The notes beneath the pieces are model-generated. The model had not been told where the DNA came from. It saw only the letters and a list, made by a program, of their open reading frames with translations, and did not search any database. This document shows positions 1-8,849 of a stretch of 64,000 bases of DNA, piece after piece. How positions within the stretch are numbered: position 1 is the first letter of the stretch; every line of letters starts with the position of its first letter. The translations under genes and the position numbers were made by a program. This stretch comes from Ascarosepion bandense (Eukaryota > Mollusca > Cephalopoda > Sepiida > Sepiidae). The stretch lies in NCBI GenBank assembly GCA_037127315.1, contig JBBBDQ010001944.1:915001-979000 (forward strand). Reading direction: 5' to 3'.

Positions 1-320
1 AGTGGAAAGAAAGAAAGAAAAAGAAAGAGACAGACTTATTATTATGCATTATTACTGCATTTTATTATTTATAATATGTTTTATTTTTATTATAATTTCA
101 AATTTTAAATTTTAATTTTAATTTTTATCTACATGTAATCTTAGAATATGTATTTCATCTTGATATTAAAAAGCAGTAACTTAACTTTATTAGATTTAAT
201 TCATAAAACATAATCCGATTTAATTTAAACATTGCGCGTTCATAAATTCCCTACTACGTGAACGTTAAAATAAAATACCGTTACAAGAGCGTTCTTTAAA
301 AAAAAAACGGTAAACGGTAA
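1..320. other. AT-rich sequence, unassigned
   Basis: A short purine-rich start is followed by AT-rich DNA with long T and A runs. I see no coding signal. The segment from about 228 resembles sequence near 4045, so the right-hand part probably belongs to the repeat that carries the hammerhead-like motif next to it. Confidence 0.4.
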
Positions 321-324
321 AATC

Positions 325-386
325 AGTTATTAAAAATCGCCTGAAGATACCACTCATGGTAGAAACCTGGATAGCGAAATAACTCG
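325..386 (+). ncRNA. Hammerhead-ribozyme-like motif, type I topology
   Basis: Seen: the catalytic core CTGAAGA (341-347) fits CUGANGA exactly. It is followed by a perfect 5-bp stem II (TACCA 348-352 with TGGTA 357-361, loop CTCA) and then GAAA (362-365). Stem I closes the motif: TCGC (337-340) pairs with GCGA (374-377), and after an internal loop AGTTAT (325-330) pairs with ATAACT (379-384). The NUH triplet would be ATA (371-373), with cleavage after 373. The weak point is stem III: only A365-T372 plus a possible CC/GG across a one-base loop. Known: type I hammerheads with very short stem III occur in Penelope-like retroelements, where they can act as dimers. Inference: a ribozyme remnant or active motif in a retroelement; activity is untested. 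Confidence 0.6.
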
Positions 387-397
387 TTTAAAAATGG

Positions 398-398
398 A

Positions 399-426
<28 letters not shown>
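398..426. repeat. (AT)n microsatellite
   Basis: Pure AT dinucleotide run directly 3' of the hammerhead-like repeat. AT tracts also lie 3' of other repeat families in this window. Confidence 0.95.
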
Positions 427-432
<6 letters not shown>

Positions 433-1199
433 ACTGAAAAAATTTCTCTATCCATCAGTTTCTTTGTGACTAGTGATACTTTGATCACTTTGCCGGAAAT
501 TAGTAGGCGGTATTACTACCGTTGTGTCTCTCGCATTATATTGCCAAATAAAAAAAATCGAGGCATCCTTATTTACACCTTGCTGTATCGCGTTATTTTC
601 TGTCATGTTCAAACACATTTGTTATCGGCCGAATAGAAATAATGTTTACGGAAATTTGTTTGACTTCTTTCGAGGTTGTGATTGTGTCGCTATTCTCAAG
701 AATAAATTTTGCAAGAATGCTATTTGCTATGCAGATGACATAATTCTCTTCCACTGATAAATCTTTTCACTACGAGTTATTGTCTTGCTCGTATAAGTCT
801 TCAACAGAGTGTATATCTCATTCAGAAAATGAATGAGGAGATGAAAAAAAGTGTTATATAATGAGAGTAAAAGAAAGTTCATCGATAATAAACCCATATC
901 GCACGTCTAGTTATAAACTTAGATAATTTGAAAACTTATAAGAGCACATCTACGAAGACGAAGTAGAAACAAGACGAGATTAGAAAATGGTGGAGATAAA
1001 CTTCTCACCTAAAATATTTTTATTTATTAATTTTTCTTTTTTCCTTTTTCTTTTCTTTTTTTTTTTTCTTTGTTGATGACCAATCACATGGTAAAAATAT
1101 TGTTACAAAAGCCTTACTATGGTGTAATTGAAAGAAAACTTGGTAAGTGAGTGTAACACTGTAAATGTTCTTTGTCACCCCGCGTTAAAATAGTATCGA
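427..1199. other. Unassigned sequence
   Basis: No conserved motif, RNA or repeat boundary recognised. Short open frames here have no recognisable domains. A T-rich tract occupies about 1020-1070. Confidence 0.4.
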
Positions 1200-1870
1200 T
1201 GGACCATAGATTTCAACCTTCTTTGTTTCCAGATAAATTTTCCTGTCTCTCAATACTCTACTTAGCTTCTGAAATCCATCCCTGACCATTCCAATTCGCC
1301 TTCGAATCTCGTTGTCACACTTCCCGTCTTCTGTTTAAAAATTTCCGACGTATATAAATTTCTGTACCTGCTTGATTTTACTATCCCCCACCTGTAGTTA
1401 GCATTTTGGGCTCCTCTTTTTACTAATGACCATGCATTCAGTTTTCTAGTAGTTTAATTGTAGTCTTTGTTCCTACATATTTTAGCTACCTTCTGTAAGC
1501 GGTCTTGTGGTTTCCTTTACGTGCCCGCTATCAGCACTGTAACATCTGTATATCGTAAATTGTTCAAATTATGGCCGCCGATGTTGAATACTTCCAGGTT
1601 TCTCAGAATAGTCTCACTGTACAAGTTCAATAGATTCTATGAAAAGACACATCTTTGTCTTACATCCTTTTCTGTCTTTGTATTTCTGCTGAACTCGTTT
1701 CCTATCCGTATGCAGGCGGTTTGCTGGCAGTAAAGATTCTTGATTACTCTAATGTCTTTCCGAAATATGTGTAGGTTGTTGAGCATTCCTATCAAGTTTT
1801 TTAGCGTACACTGTCCAATGCCTTCCTATATTCACAGGTATTAATCCTTTTTTCTTTTGTATTGCTCTTT
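1200..1870 (-). pseudogene. RTE-like LINE reverse transcriptase remnant
   Basis: Read on the minus strand the segment matches the intact-looking RTE copies at 49.3-50.0 and 61.0-61.7 kb. It holds a degenerate version of the YADD region (about 1545-1560), then peptides like ECMVISK, PKCQL, DSKIKQV and CDNEIRRRIGM, in shifting frames with stops. RTE elements encode an endonuclease plus reverse transcriptase and move by target-primed reverse transcription. This copy is old and dead. Its 3' part beyond the region equivalent to the CDTEIRRRIGM motif is missing. Confidence 0.75.
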
Positions 1871-1900
1871 TCAATAACATTCTAAGCATAAATATCAGAA

Positions 1901-2217
1901 TCTAAGCTTATTTATATGTGGAACATTGTCTGTGTCTGTGTGTCTGGGTGTGTGTCCGTTACCTATAGACTCCGAAACGGCTGAACCGAATTTTCTTGAA
2001 AATTTACACAGTTGTACTATAAGCGTCTGCGAGTGTTCTTAGCTAGGTTTTGTGTCGAGGTACCCCCGATAAATATCGAAAATCAATAATCGAAAAAATC
2101 GAGTTATAGAAGGAGTGGTCCGATTTTAAACAAATTTGATACGCTCATAGACAAAGACACAAGAAACGATATTCAGAAGTTTCAAGGTTGCAGTTCTTAC
2201 AATAGAGCAGAAAATCA

Positions 2218-2298
<81 letters not shown>

Positions 2299-2478
2299 CA
2301 AGATGTTTGTGTGTGTGTCTGTTTATCTGTCTGTATGTCCTTTATACAAATCTACGATTTTTTTCCGATTCTCACCAAACTTCACACAAATATTCTTTAG
2401 ACTGAGTCTAAGCTCCAGGACCATGGATTAGTTTTAAAGCTTTCATTACACCCGAGCAACGCTGGGCTATACTGCTAG
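1901..2478 (+). mobile_element. Non-autonomous Helitron, copy 1
   Basis: Starts with TCTAAGCTTATTTATA and ends with a GC-rich 3' hairpin (CCCGAGCAACGCTGGG) about ten bases before CTAG at 2475-2478. It is flanked by A at 1900 and T at 2479, the A|TC...CTAG|T arrangement expected of Helitrons, with no target duplication. It is the only copy here on the plus strand. It has no Rep/helicase ORF, so it depends on an autonomous partner for rolling-circle transposition. Confidence 0.85.
2222..2295. repeat. (CT)n(AT)n compound microsatellite inside Helitron
   Basis: A CT run passes into an AT run at the interior position where other Helitron copies in the window also carry AT tracts. Confidence 0.95.
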
Positions 2479-3137
2479 TACAGTATATGGCGTTCTTTGT
2501 TCCAGAGTCTTTGATAAAATCACACTCTTCTTGTTCTATCTCTGGCTTGATTCTGTTGCGCGCCATATTCATCAGAATTCGGATGATGACTTTTGTTATG
2601 TGACTCATTAAACTGATTTTGATTATCGGCAAACTTTCTTTATTTTCTAAATATTTTTAAGGGGTTTATTTACTTGCTCAGCATGGTCTTTATCGTTTAA
2701 CAATACCAACATAGTTGGTCTGTTCAATTCTTTATTAAATTAGAAGTTGGCTCTTGCCGTAAAAATGACGATAAATTATTTACATCTATACGCCGTTTAA
2801 AATGACGGCAACGTATATATTGACGTACGTACTATTGAGAATTTTACACTAAAACATATAAAATAATCCAAATACATGAGTGTGACAGGGAAAATATATT
2901 ATATATAATAAATATACAACGGTTTATATTATAAAAGGGAGGATATATATTTATGTCTGCTTTATTGATCGACGACATAATTATTGCAAAGAAATAATAG
3001 AATAAGGTACTCTTAATGAGAAAACACGCGGCAAGAGATTTCATAAGTGGTAGTAAAGTTTAAGAACTGGAAGTGCAGTGAATGCATTGAGCCGACGCTG
3101 CCTCGCTATTGTTTCTCTCTCCATGAGCGTGGCAGAG

Positions 3138-3141
<4 letters not shown>
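2479..3141. other. Unassigned sequence
   Basis: No feature recognised. AT-rich, with short open frames that show no domain. Confidence 0.4.

Positions 3142-3212
<71 letters not shown>
3142..3212. repeat. (AT)n microsatellite
   Basis: About 71 bp of uninterrupted AT dinucleotides. Open frames through it encode only Tyr-Ile repeats and are not genes. Confidence 0.97.
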
Positions 3213-3215
<3 letters not shown>

Positions 3216-3361
3216 TAATGGTTGTTACAATGGTTTATAAATTCTTAGTATCACTACACAAAAATTTTCGCGTATAACGCTCTACATTGTATCGTGCACT
3301 CTTTATAAAAGTAAGTGCATGAACAGCAGGTAAAAAAATCTACGAGTTCCACAACTTTGTT

Positions 3362-3370
<9 letters not shown>
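3213..3370. repeat. Family F repeat, internally inverted copy
   Basis: On the minus strand 3215-3275 matches the part of family F just 3' of its ribozyme-like core (TTTTTGTGTAGTGATAC, then ATTTATAAACCATTGTAAC). On the plus strand 3280-3370 matches the following part (GCTCTAC, TTGTATCG, ACAGCAGGTAAAAAAA, ACTTTGTTACAATATATA). The two halves are therefore in opposite orientations. A 5' inversion of this kind is typical of twin priming during LINE-style retroposition. Confidence 0.65.

Positions 3371-3407
<37 letters not shown>
3365..3407. repeat. (AT)n microsatellite
   Basis: Begins at the 3' end of the family F copy, as at the 47.6-kb copy. Confidence 0.95.
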
Positions 3408-3410
<3 letters not shown>

Positions 3411-3439
3411 ATCCTCAGACAGTCCTGTTTTGCTTTAGG

Positions 3440-3530
3440 ACAGCTCATCACTCGGGTTAGACATCCGAATGCTTGCAGCCAGGATTGAAACCCGTCGGCG
3501 ATTGTACCTCTGAGCTATGGACGGCTTTTA
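3440..3530 (-). repeat. tRNA-derived SINE head fragment
   Basis: On the minus strand an A-box-like TAGCTCAGAGG and a B-box-like GGGTTTCAATCC lie at tRNA spacing. Acceptor ends do not pair, so this is a tRNA-derived SINE head or pseudogene, not a functional tRNA. Confidence 0.5.
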
Positions 3531-3619
3531 ACGTGCTATATATAATGTAAACACGCCAATAGCCGAGAGTCTTCAAATTCATTACCGAATGAACGATGCT
3601 ATATGAATGAACGAATGAA

Positions 3620-3621
<2 letters not shown>

Positions 3622-3656
<35 letters not shown>

Positions 3657-3791
3657 CACAACTCTTTTTTATTATAGTAGAAAGGTTTCTAATTTCCCAC
3701 TAAATTGTTTCATTTCTGAATAAAAATTGCTAGACATTCCTCGGTACTTTGTTTTATTTTATTTATAAAATTTATATATATTATACATATA

Positions 3792-3852
<61 letters not shown>

Positions 3853-3979
3853 GTAAACTTCTCGTTATACTCGTTTCGAAAATCCCTCCGAGTACATACG
3901 CGGAAGGAAAAACTGGTAATATAAAAAGAACGAGCTAAGCACTTGAACATCAGTCAAAGTACGTAGCCCGTTGGCTCTC

Positions 3980-4025
<46 letters not shown>

Positions 4026-4246
4026 AACATTTTTAGTCTTTTAAAAATTTCAGTCGCGCGTTCGTAATAAATACCTGTTCAAGCATTTCAAAATGGTAAA
4101 ATGTGTTATTGTAAATCGTCTGGAGATAGCAAAACTTTAAAATCTTGCTCATGAAAATAACTCAATTCCAAACGAAAAAACCATTGAACATTTTTAATAC
4201 AACTGTGTACTGGTCTAATTTAATTATGACGAAAAACTAATTAATA

Positions 4247-4307
<61 letters not shown>

Positions 4308-4320
4308 GTGTGTGTGTGTG
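3622..4320. repeat. Microsatellite-dense segment, four (AT)n tracts plus (GT)n
   Basis: AT runs lie at about 3622-3653, 3801-3849, 3985-4021 and 4243-4303, followed by a short GT run at 4304-4321. The sequence between them is AT-rich and shows no gene. Confidence 0.9.
4030..4180 (+). repeat. Diverged copy of the repeat carrying the 325-386 motif
   Basis: Shares GTAAAAT-GTTATT-TAAATCG-CTG-AGATA and a distal ATAACTC with the repeat at 228-390. The core reads CTGGAGA (one key change) and a different AGCAA/TTGCT stem II can form, but GAAA is displaced. Likely a decayed hammerhead-like copy. Confidence 0.45.
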
Positions 4321-4449
4321 TAATAAACATACCATTTAAAAAAAGTAAACGAAGCGAGCATCTACGCAAATATGGTTAGCCAATAAAAATAACATTTTAA
4401 CTGATTAAATTTATCGGATTAATAAATGAAAATTACATCTCTTCTTTAG

Positions 4450-4451
<2 letters not shown>

Positions 4452-4508
<57 letters not shown>
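4452..4508. repeat. (GT)n microsatellite
   Basis: About 57 bp of GT dinucleotides. Confidence 0.97.
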
Positions 4509-4509
<1 letters not shown>

Positions 4510-5216
4510 ATATCATGACCCTTCAGGACATGGGTGAATTAATATTCGCATAAACATTTACTATCAATCAACTATCATGCATTCTTGAAAAATATATTCG
4601 AATCGATTTCCGTTGCCTTCTCCACGGTCCAAAATGTTCCTTCTTTTAAATTGGTTGTCACCCAAGGTAAGAACCATTTGAAAACTTTGCACTTTCAGGT
4701 AAATAATGTAAAATAAAAGAGATGCTGATTAAGAATGTCACTAGATAAGAAAACTGTCTGTCTTGATCGATTATATAACGCCTTCTTGGAATCATCTCTT
4801 ATAATGGAGTTATGAAACCAAAGAAAAGACAAAACACACACAGAAGTGGTTTGACAAGGTGCTTATAATCTTGATTTTGTCGAGTATATTATTCTGTAAA
4901 ATTGCAAGACTTCAGTTTAAACCTGTGTGACGTTGAGGAACGTACGTGAAATTATAATCGCTTTCCTTTTGAATAATCTGACAAATCACGTTATTCTATA
5001 TATCTGAGATTTGTCTAAGAATTATTTTAAAAAATAATCTAATTTATTCAGAACGTATGGTTAAGAAGAAGAGGATATTTTTTAAATTGTCAGATGGTTC
5101 GTTTATTTATGCCATATGGCGTACGTAATAATAGCCCTGCATAGCATTCTTTTTTAAATAAAAATAAAATTGAAAAAACAGAGACATCTACTGAAACACT
5201 TTAACACGCTAAGTAT

Positions 5217-5219
<3 letters not shown>
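4509..5219. other. Unassigned sequence
   Basis: Nothing recognised on either strand. Confidence 0.4.
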
Positions 5220-5259
<40 letters not shown>

Positions 5260-5260
5260 T
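5220..5260. repeat. (AT)n microsatellite
   Basis: AT run with one G interruption. Confidence 0.95.
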
Positions 5261-5360
5261 GTAAACGTGTTACGGAAATTAAGTTAATTTTCGTAACATG
5301 TTTACATTTGTTGACATTACGATACATTTCAGAGCAGATAAAACCTCGTTTAGACTGGAG

Positions 5361-5456
5361 GCCATTCGTGGTCGAGCGTTCTAAGATGTTACCAGATCAA
5401 ATGGTAGTTTCTTCTATGAAAATAGGTGTCGCAGGTTCGAATCCTGCCGAATGGCA
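5361..5456 (+). tRNA. tRNA-like sequence with long variable arm (Leu-like, probable pseudogene)
   Basis: Seen: GCCATTCG (5361-5368) pairs with CGAATGGC (5448-5455), an 8-bp acceptor, followed by A. The T arm is perfect (GCAGG, TTCGAAT, CCTGC) and gives the B box GGTTCGAATCC. The A box region TGGTCGAGCGTTCTAAG resembles tRNA-Leu, but the expected GG pair reads TT. The anticodon stem TACCA/TGGTA encloses GATCAAA, which places TCA at 34-36 with A rather than T at position 33; a one-base shift would give the Leu anticodon CAA. The variable arm can form CTAT-GAAA-ATAG. Known: class II tRNAs (Leu, Ser) have such long arms. Most likely a Leu-derived pseudogene or SINE source. Confidence 0.5.
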
Positions 5457-5615
5457 CACATTTTCGTAATAACAATTTATCGTAAATAATCAGGCCGGTA
5501 GATATAAATATATAATACTGTTTAATTAAAAAACAGAATATCTACTTAAATACGAGTATCGATAAATAAAAAATGTATATATATAAGAAAGTGAAAGAAC
5601 ACACAGATTAAAACC
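5457..5615. other. Unassigned AT-rich spacer
   Basis: Nothing recognised. Confidence 0.4.
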
Positions 5616-5619
5616 AACT

Positions 5620-5715
5620 GTTCAAGCATTTACTTTTATAAAGAGTGCTTGATACAGAGTAGAACTTAATATTGTTATAGTTGTTACAATGGTTTATAAA
5701 AGCATAGTATTACCT
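5620..5715 (-). repeat. Family F repeat fragment
   Basis: The minus strand carries AATACTATG, TTTATAAACCATTGTAACAAC, GTTCTAC and CACTCTTTATAAAAGTAA in the same order as the copy at 47.7 kb. The ribozyme-like core itself is missing. Confidence 0.6.
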
Positions 5716-5800
5716 TTAACCGTTATAACTTGTGCTTTAATGTAAATAAATAAATGAATAAAATAAAATTCAACTTACGGTTAAAAGTTATGTTCCTATT

Positions 5801-5875
5801 TTAAGTATTATATGGTATTTTAAGTATTATATGGTATTTTAAGTATTATATGGTATTTTAAGTATTATATGGTAC
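5801..5875 (+). repeat. 19-bp tandem repeat, about 4 units
   Basis: The unit TATTTTAAGTATTATATGG is repeated four times with almost no change, indicating recent slippage. Confidence 0.9.
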
Positions 5876-6390
5876 CAATAGAAATCTTACTAAGGATAAT
5901 CTTCCTCAAAATTTAATTCATAACTATGTTTCATTTACAAAATAAAAAAAAATGAATATTATATTAATAAAAAAAAACATGCAATACTAAAATGATGTTC
6001 TAAACACGATATAACTAAGAATACTACAATCACTCAACCCAAATACTGACCTAAACTTCTTATCCCATGTACTAATAGATAGTAGTCAAATAAAAATATA
6101 ATATAATAAAACAAAACTAAAATCCAGCCTCCTTAAAAAAATTATTGTCTACCCATATAAAAATCTAATGTCCCACTACGCAGTTTACCCAGACGAATAT
6201 AAAAAGTGACCTGTCTAGATCTAAACTCTCCTGCCCCTTCTCCTAACACAAATGTGTATCTCTATGGTTAAAACTGATGATTTGACTAGTTTAAACACCC
6301 CACATTTCATTCCCTACAACTCCCACTCCCAAATTCTCGAAATAACCATGAAAACATATTACATTCTCAAGAGTAAACCGTTTTCACCAT
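5876..6390. other. Unassigned sequence
   Basis: AT-rich then C-rich plus-strand sequence. A 68-residue frame at 6252-6458 has no recognisable domain and runs into the ribozyme-like motif. Confidence 0.4.
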
Positions 6391-6403
6391 TTAATTTCAG
6401 TTC

Positions 6404-6470
6404 AACATATCACCCGAATAGGAGCGAATCTGCTCCGAAACATGAACATTTTGTGTAGTGATACTATGTT
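6404..6470 (+). ncRNA. Hammerhead-ribozyme-like motif in family F, copy a
   Basis: Seen: stem I TATCAC (6408-6413) pairs fully with GTGATA (6458-6463), with a distal AACA/TGTT pairing. Stem II GGAGC (6421-6425) pairs with GCTCC (6432-6436), immediately followed by GAAA (6437-6440). Stem III CAT pairs with GTG beneath A-T, and the NUH triplet is GTA (6455-6457). The core at 6414-6420 reads CCGAATA instead of CUGANGA, so two catalytic positions have changed and this copy is probably inactive. The 47.7-kb copy shares the fold with different stem bases, which supports a once-functional RNA. Family F sequence continues to about 6510. Confidence 0.6.
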
Positions 6471-6499
6471 TTTATAAACCATTGTAACAACTATTACAA

Positions 6500-6835
<336 letters not shown>

Positions 6836-6839
6836 AGTC

Positions 6840-7130
6840 ACGAGTCATGCGCAGCTTGGTTGACGTGAAGGTCACTTGTCACAAATCGATTACCTATATC
6901 GAAGATACTAGACTCTCATTAAAAAGACGCCTTATATGTCTTCTGTCGAATCAAAATGCTATAAAAAAGCATATATTAACCCATAATTTGACAAAAATTC
7001 TACGGAAATTTCCAGTTGATAACACAATATTTGTTTTAAATTACATGATGGTCAAGATCTTATTATTAGAGGGCGACCTATTGATTTAGCGACCGTTCCG
7101 CTATCAATCTGACACTGTTCAATAGCGGAG
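6840..7130 (+). pseudogene. Penelope-like element GIY-YIG endonuclease remnant
   Basis: The 80-residue frame at 6847-7089 reads CHKSITYIEDTRLSLKRRL, then NQNAIKKHILTHNLTK. This matches the order expected of the Penelope C-terminal GIY-YIG domain (CxxCxxxYIG-T-R-LKxRL, then NAIKKH-LTHN). A frameshift near 7050 moves to DGQDLIIRGRPID and then SINL, the usual DGxDLxIRE...PSIN end of the domain. The GIY-YIG domain nicks target DNA for reverse transcription. The second half of YIG reads YIE, frames are broken and no reverse transcriptase is attached, so this is a dead fragment. Confidence 0.65.
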
Positions 7131-7139
7131 ATGGCGTGA

Positions 7140-7240
7140 TAAGTGCTTTCATAAAATAGAAGTGACCCTCACATCGTGTGCATCCGAGTGGTATAATGGA
7201 TAACAGCTCAGGTGGAGAAATCGGCGACTCGAACTCAAAT
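7140..7240 (+). repeat. tRNA-derived SINE head, plus strand
   Basis: A GAGTGGTATAATGGATA A-box-like sequence is followed by a weakened B box (CGACTCGAACTC). It abuts a SINE A copy in the opposite orientation. Confidence 0.5.
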
Positions 7241-7535
7241 CAGTCAGTTAAGTGCCATACGCAATACACGCTTGGGCGATCATGTCTTGAAAGAGACATG
7301 ACTAACTGGGTAGAAGATTATTTCACAGTAAGCTGTCATTACTTTCTTCGGTAAACTGGTTGCCGACCAAGGCTATAGAACCCAATCTGTCCTGTTATTT
7401 AACTCATAACTGGAGGGAAGAGACTGATTAATACACTTCCCAATAGTAATTGCACATAAGTGAATGCAAGAAATTCAATTTTGAATTCGAACTCGGCTCC
7501 CCAGGTGTTCGCTCCAATATCCACCGCGCAACAAC
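7241..7535 (-). mobile_element. SINE A (tRNA-derived), near full length
   Basis: Minus strand: tRNA-like head with a B box near GAGTTCGAATTC (about 7486-7498), the body containing AACTCATAACAGGAC-like and AACCAGTTTACCG blocks, and a tail of CTGA repeats at 7241-7250. The same order is seen in at least ten copies in the window. Transcription would be by RNA polymerase III from the internal A and B boxes; mobilisation needs a LINE. Probably related to the tRNA-derived octopus SINEs described in the literature, though identity was not tested. Confidence 0.75.
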
Positions 7536-8132
7536 ACACACCTTCAAATACTTACGCATATATACTATTGGATGAGATAATAATCCATCTCTTATCGCCC
7601 TCATTATAGGTAAATAGCAGGACAGTTGGTAACCAGTCGAGGAGAAAAGAAATATAACTTCCAACCAACATGGAGAAGGTTGCCAAAGGGTAGGTGAGCT
7701 ATTTTATAGGAGCCAATGGTCAATGTGCAGCCAGAAAATGAAAACAACACACTGATTGTAGCATCATCTGTAGTGTGATACATATGAGTAGATAGATTTG
7801 CCTGATATCGTGTTCACCCTCTTATCCGGTTTCTTGAACAGGAACAGAGGTTTATCCCGTTTCATTTTTAGGATTGGGTTTCCTGTTCCTTCGAAAGTCT
7901 AGTTCAACTCTATACTCTTATCGCTTGTCCTTACGCTTATACAACTCCACAAAGTAATCATCTACCTTGAGTGGCACTTGGTCTTTGATGGTCAGGAGAA
8001 ACTATGCTGTTGATATGTGTATTCATAGTTGGGATAAAAATGATCCTGAGCCAAAAAATCTACATTTTAAAGTATGTCATGAAATAGGACTAAAAATAAG
8101 ACTTTCCAAAACTATTTATTCATTATATGAAA
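7536..8132. other. Unassigned sequence
   Basis: No feature recognised apart from the end of the SINE A head. Confidence 0.4.
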
Positions 8133-8488
8133 CTAGCAATATAGCCCGGCGTTGCTCGGGTGTAATGAAAGCTTTTATATATATATTATCGATTTTTCTG
8201 CACTATTGTAACAACTGCAACCATGAAACTTCTGAATATCGTTTCTTATGTCTTTGTCTATGAGTGTGTCAAATTTGTTTAAAGTCAGACCATTCCTTCT
8301 ATAACCCGATTTTTCGATTATCGATTTTTGATATTTATCGGCACAAAACGTAGCTAAGAACACTCGCAAACGCTTATAGTACAACTGTGTAAGTTCTCAA
8401 GAAAATCGGTTCAGCCGTTTCGGAGTCTATAGGTAACGGACACACACACACACACACAGACAAAGTTACATTTATAAATAAGTTTAGA
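8133..8488 (-). mobile_element. Non-autonomous Helitron, copy 2 (internally deleted)
   Basis: The plus strand opens with CTAGCAATATAGCCCGG and closes with AAGTTTAGA, so on the minus strand the element runs TC to CTAG with the hairpin CCCGAGCAACGCCGGG. At 356 bp it lacks the middle, including most of the AT tract, found in the 0.7-0.8-kb copies. Flanking bases are A and T. Confidence 0.85.
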
Positions 8489-8740
8489 TTAGATTAGATA
8501 AGGAAATTGAACAGGTGGCTCTAGAAATAATTTGAACCAACACCGTAAACATCTGCAAAGCTAAAATATTAACCTAAAATCTCGATTCTTGTTTTGAAGT
8601 AGACTTGTTACGGCGAAACATTTATATAGGCGTCTTTGATGTCGTTTTTTGAAAAAGGTATCAAAAGTGTCAGTTGTATACATTCGCTTTCTAGGATCAA
8701 TGTTAAAGTGGATTCCAGTGAATGAAATATGTCGGTCTTA
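8489..8740. other. Unassigned sequence
   Basis: Nothing recognised. Confidence 0.4.
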
Positions 8741-8838
8741 GTGAGAACCATTCCCTGGTATTCTCAAGCGTTCACCCATCTAGGTACTGACTAGGCTCGA
8801 CGTTGTTTAACTTTGGTGATCGTACAAGAACCGTTGTT
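8741..8838 (-). pseudogene. 5S rRNA pseudogene or 5S-derived SINE head
   Basis: The minus strand reads GGTTCTTGTACGATCACC, AAAGTTAAACAACGTCGAGCC, CAGTACCTAGATGGGTGA and GCTTGAGAATACCAGG. This is the order of the internal promoter and 3' half of animal 5S rRNA, with scattered mismatches. The 5' third is missing. Just beyond it the minus strand carries GACCTTGTGTCACAT, a motif also found in the LTR and hairpin satellite. Confidence 0.75.
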
Positions 8839-8849
8839 TCAACTATGAT

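Noticed and set aside
3047..3451. Open frames coding long Tyr-Ile or Val-Cys repeats
   Set aside because: They are translations of (AT)n and (GT)n microsatellites, present on both strands.
5361..5456. Selenocysteine tRNA
   Set aside because: TCA and a 13-bp stack are present, but the long 6-bp D stem of eukaryotic tRNA-Sec is absent, T33 is missing and the A-box region is Leu-like.
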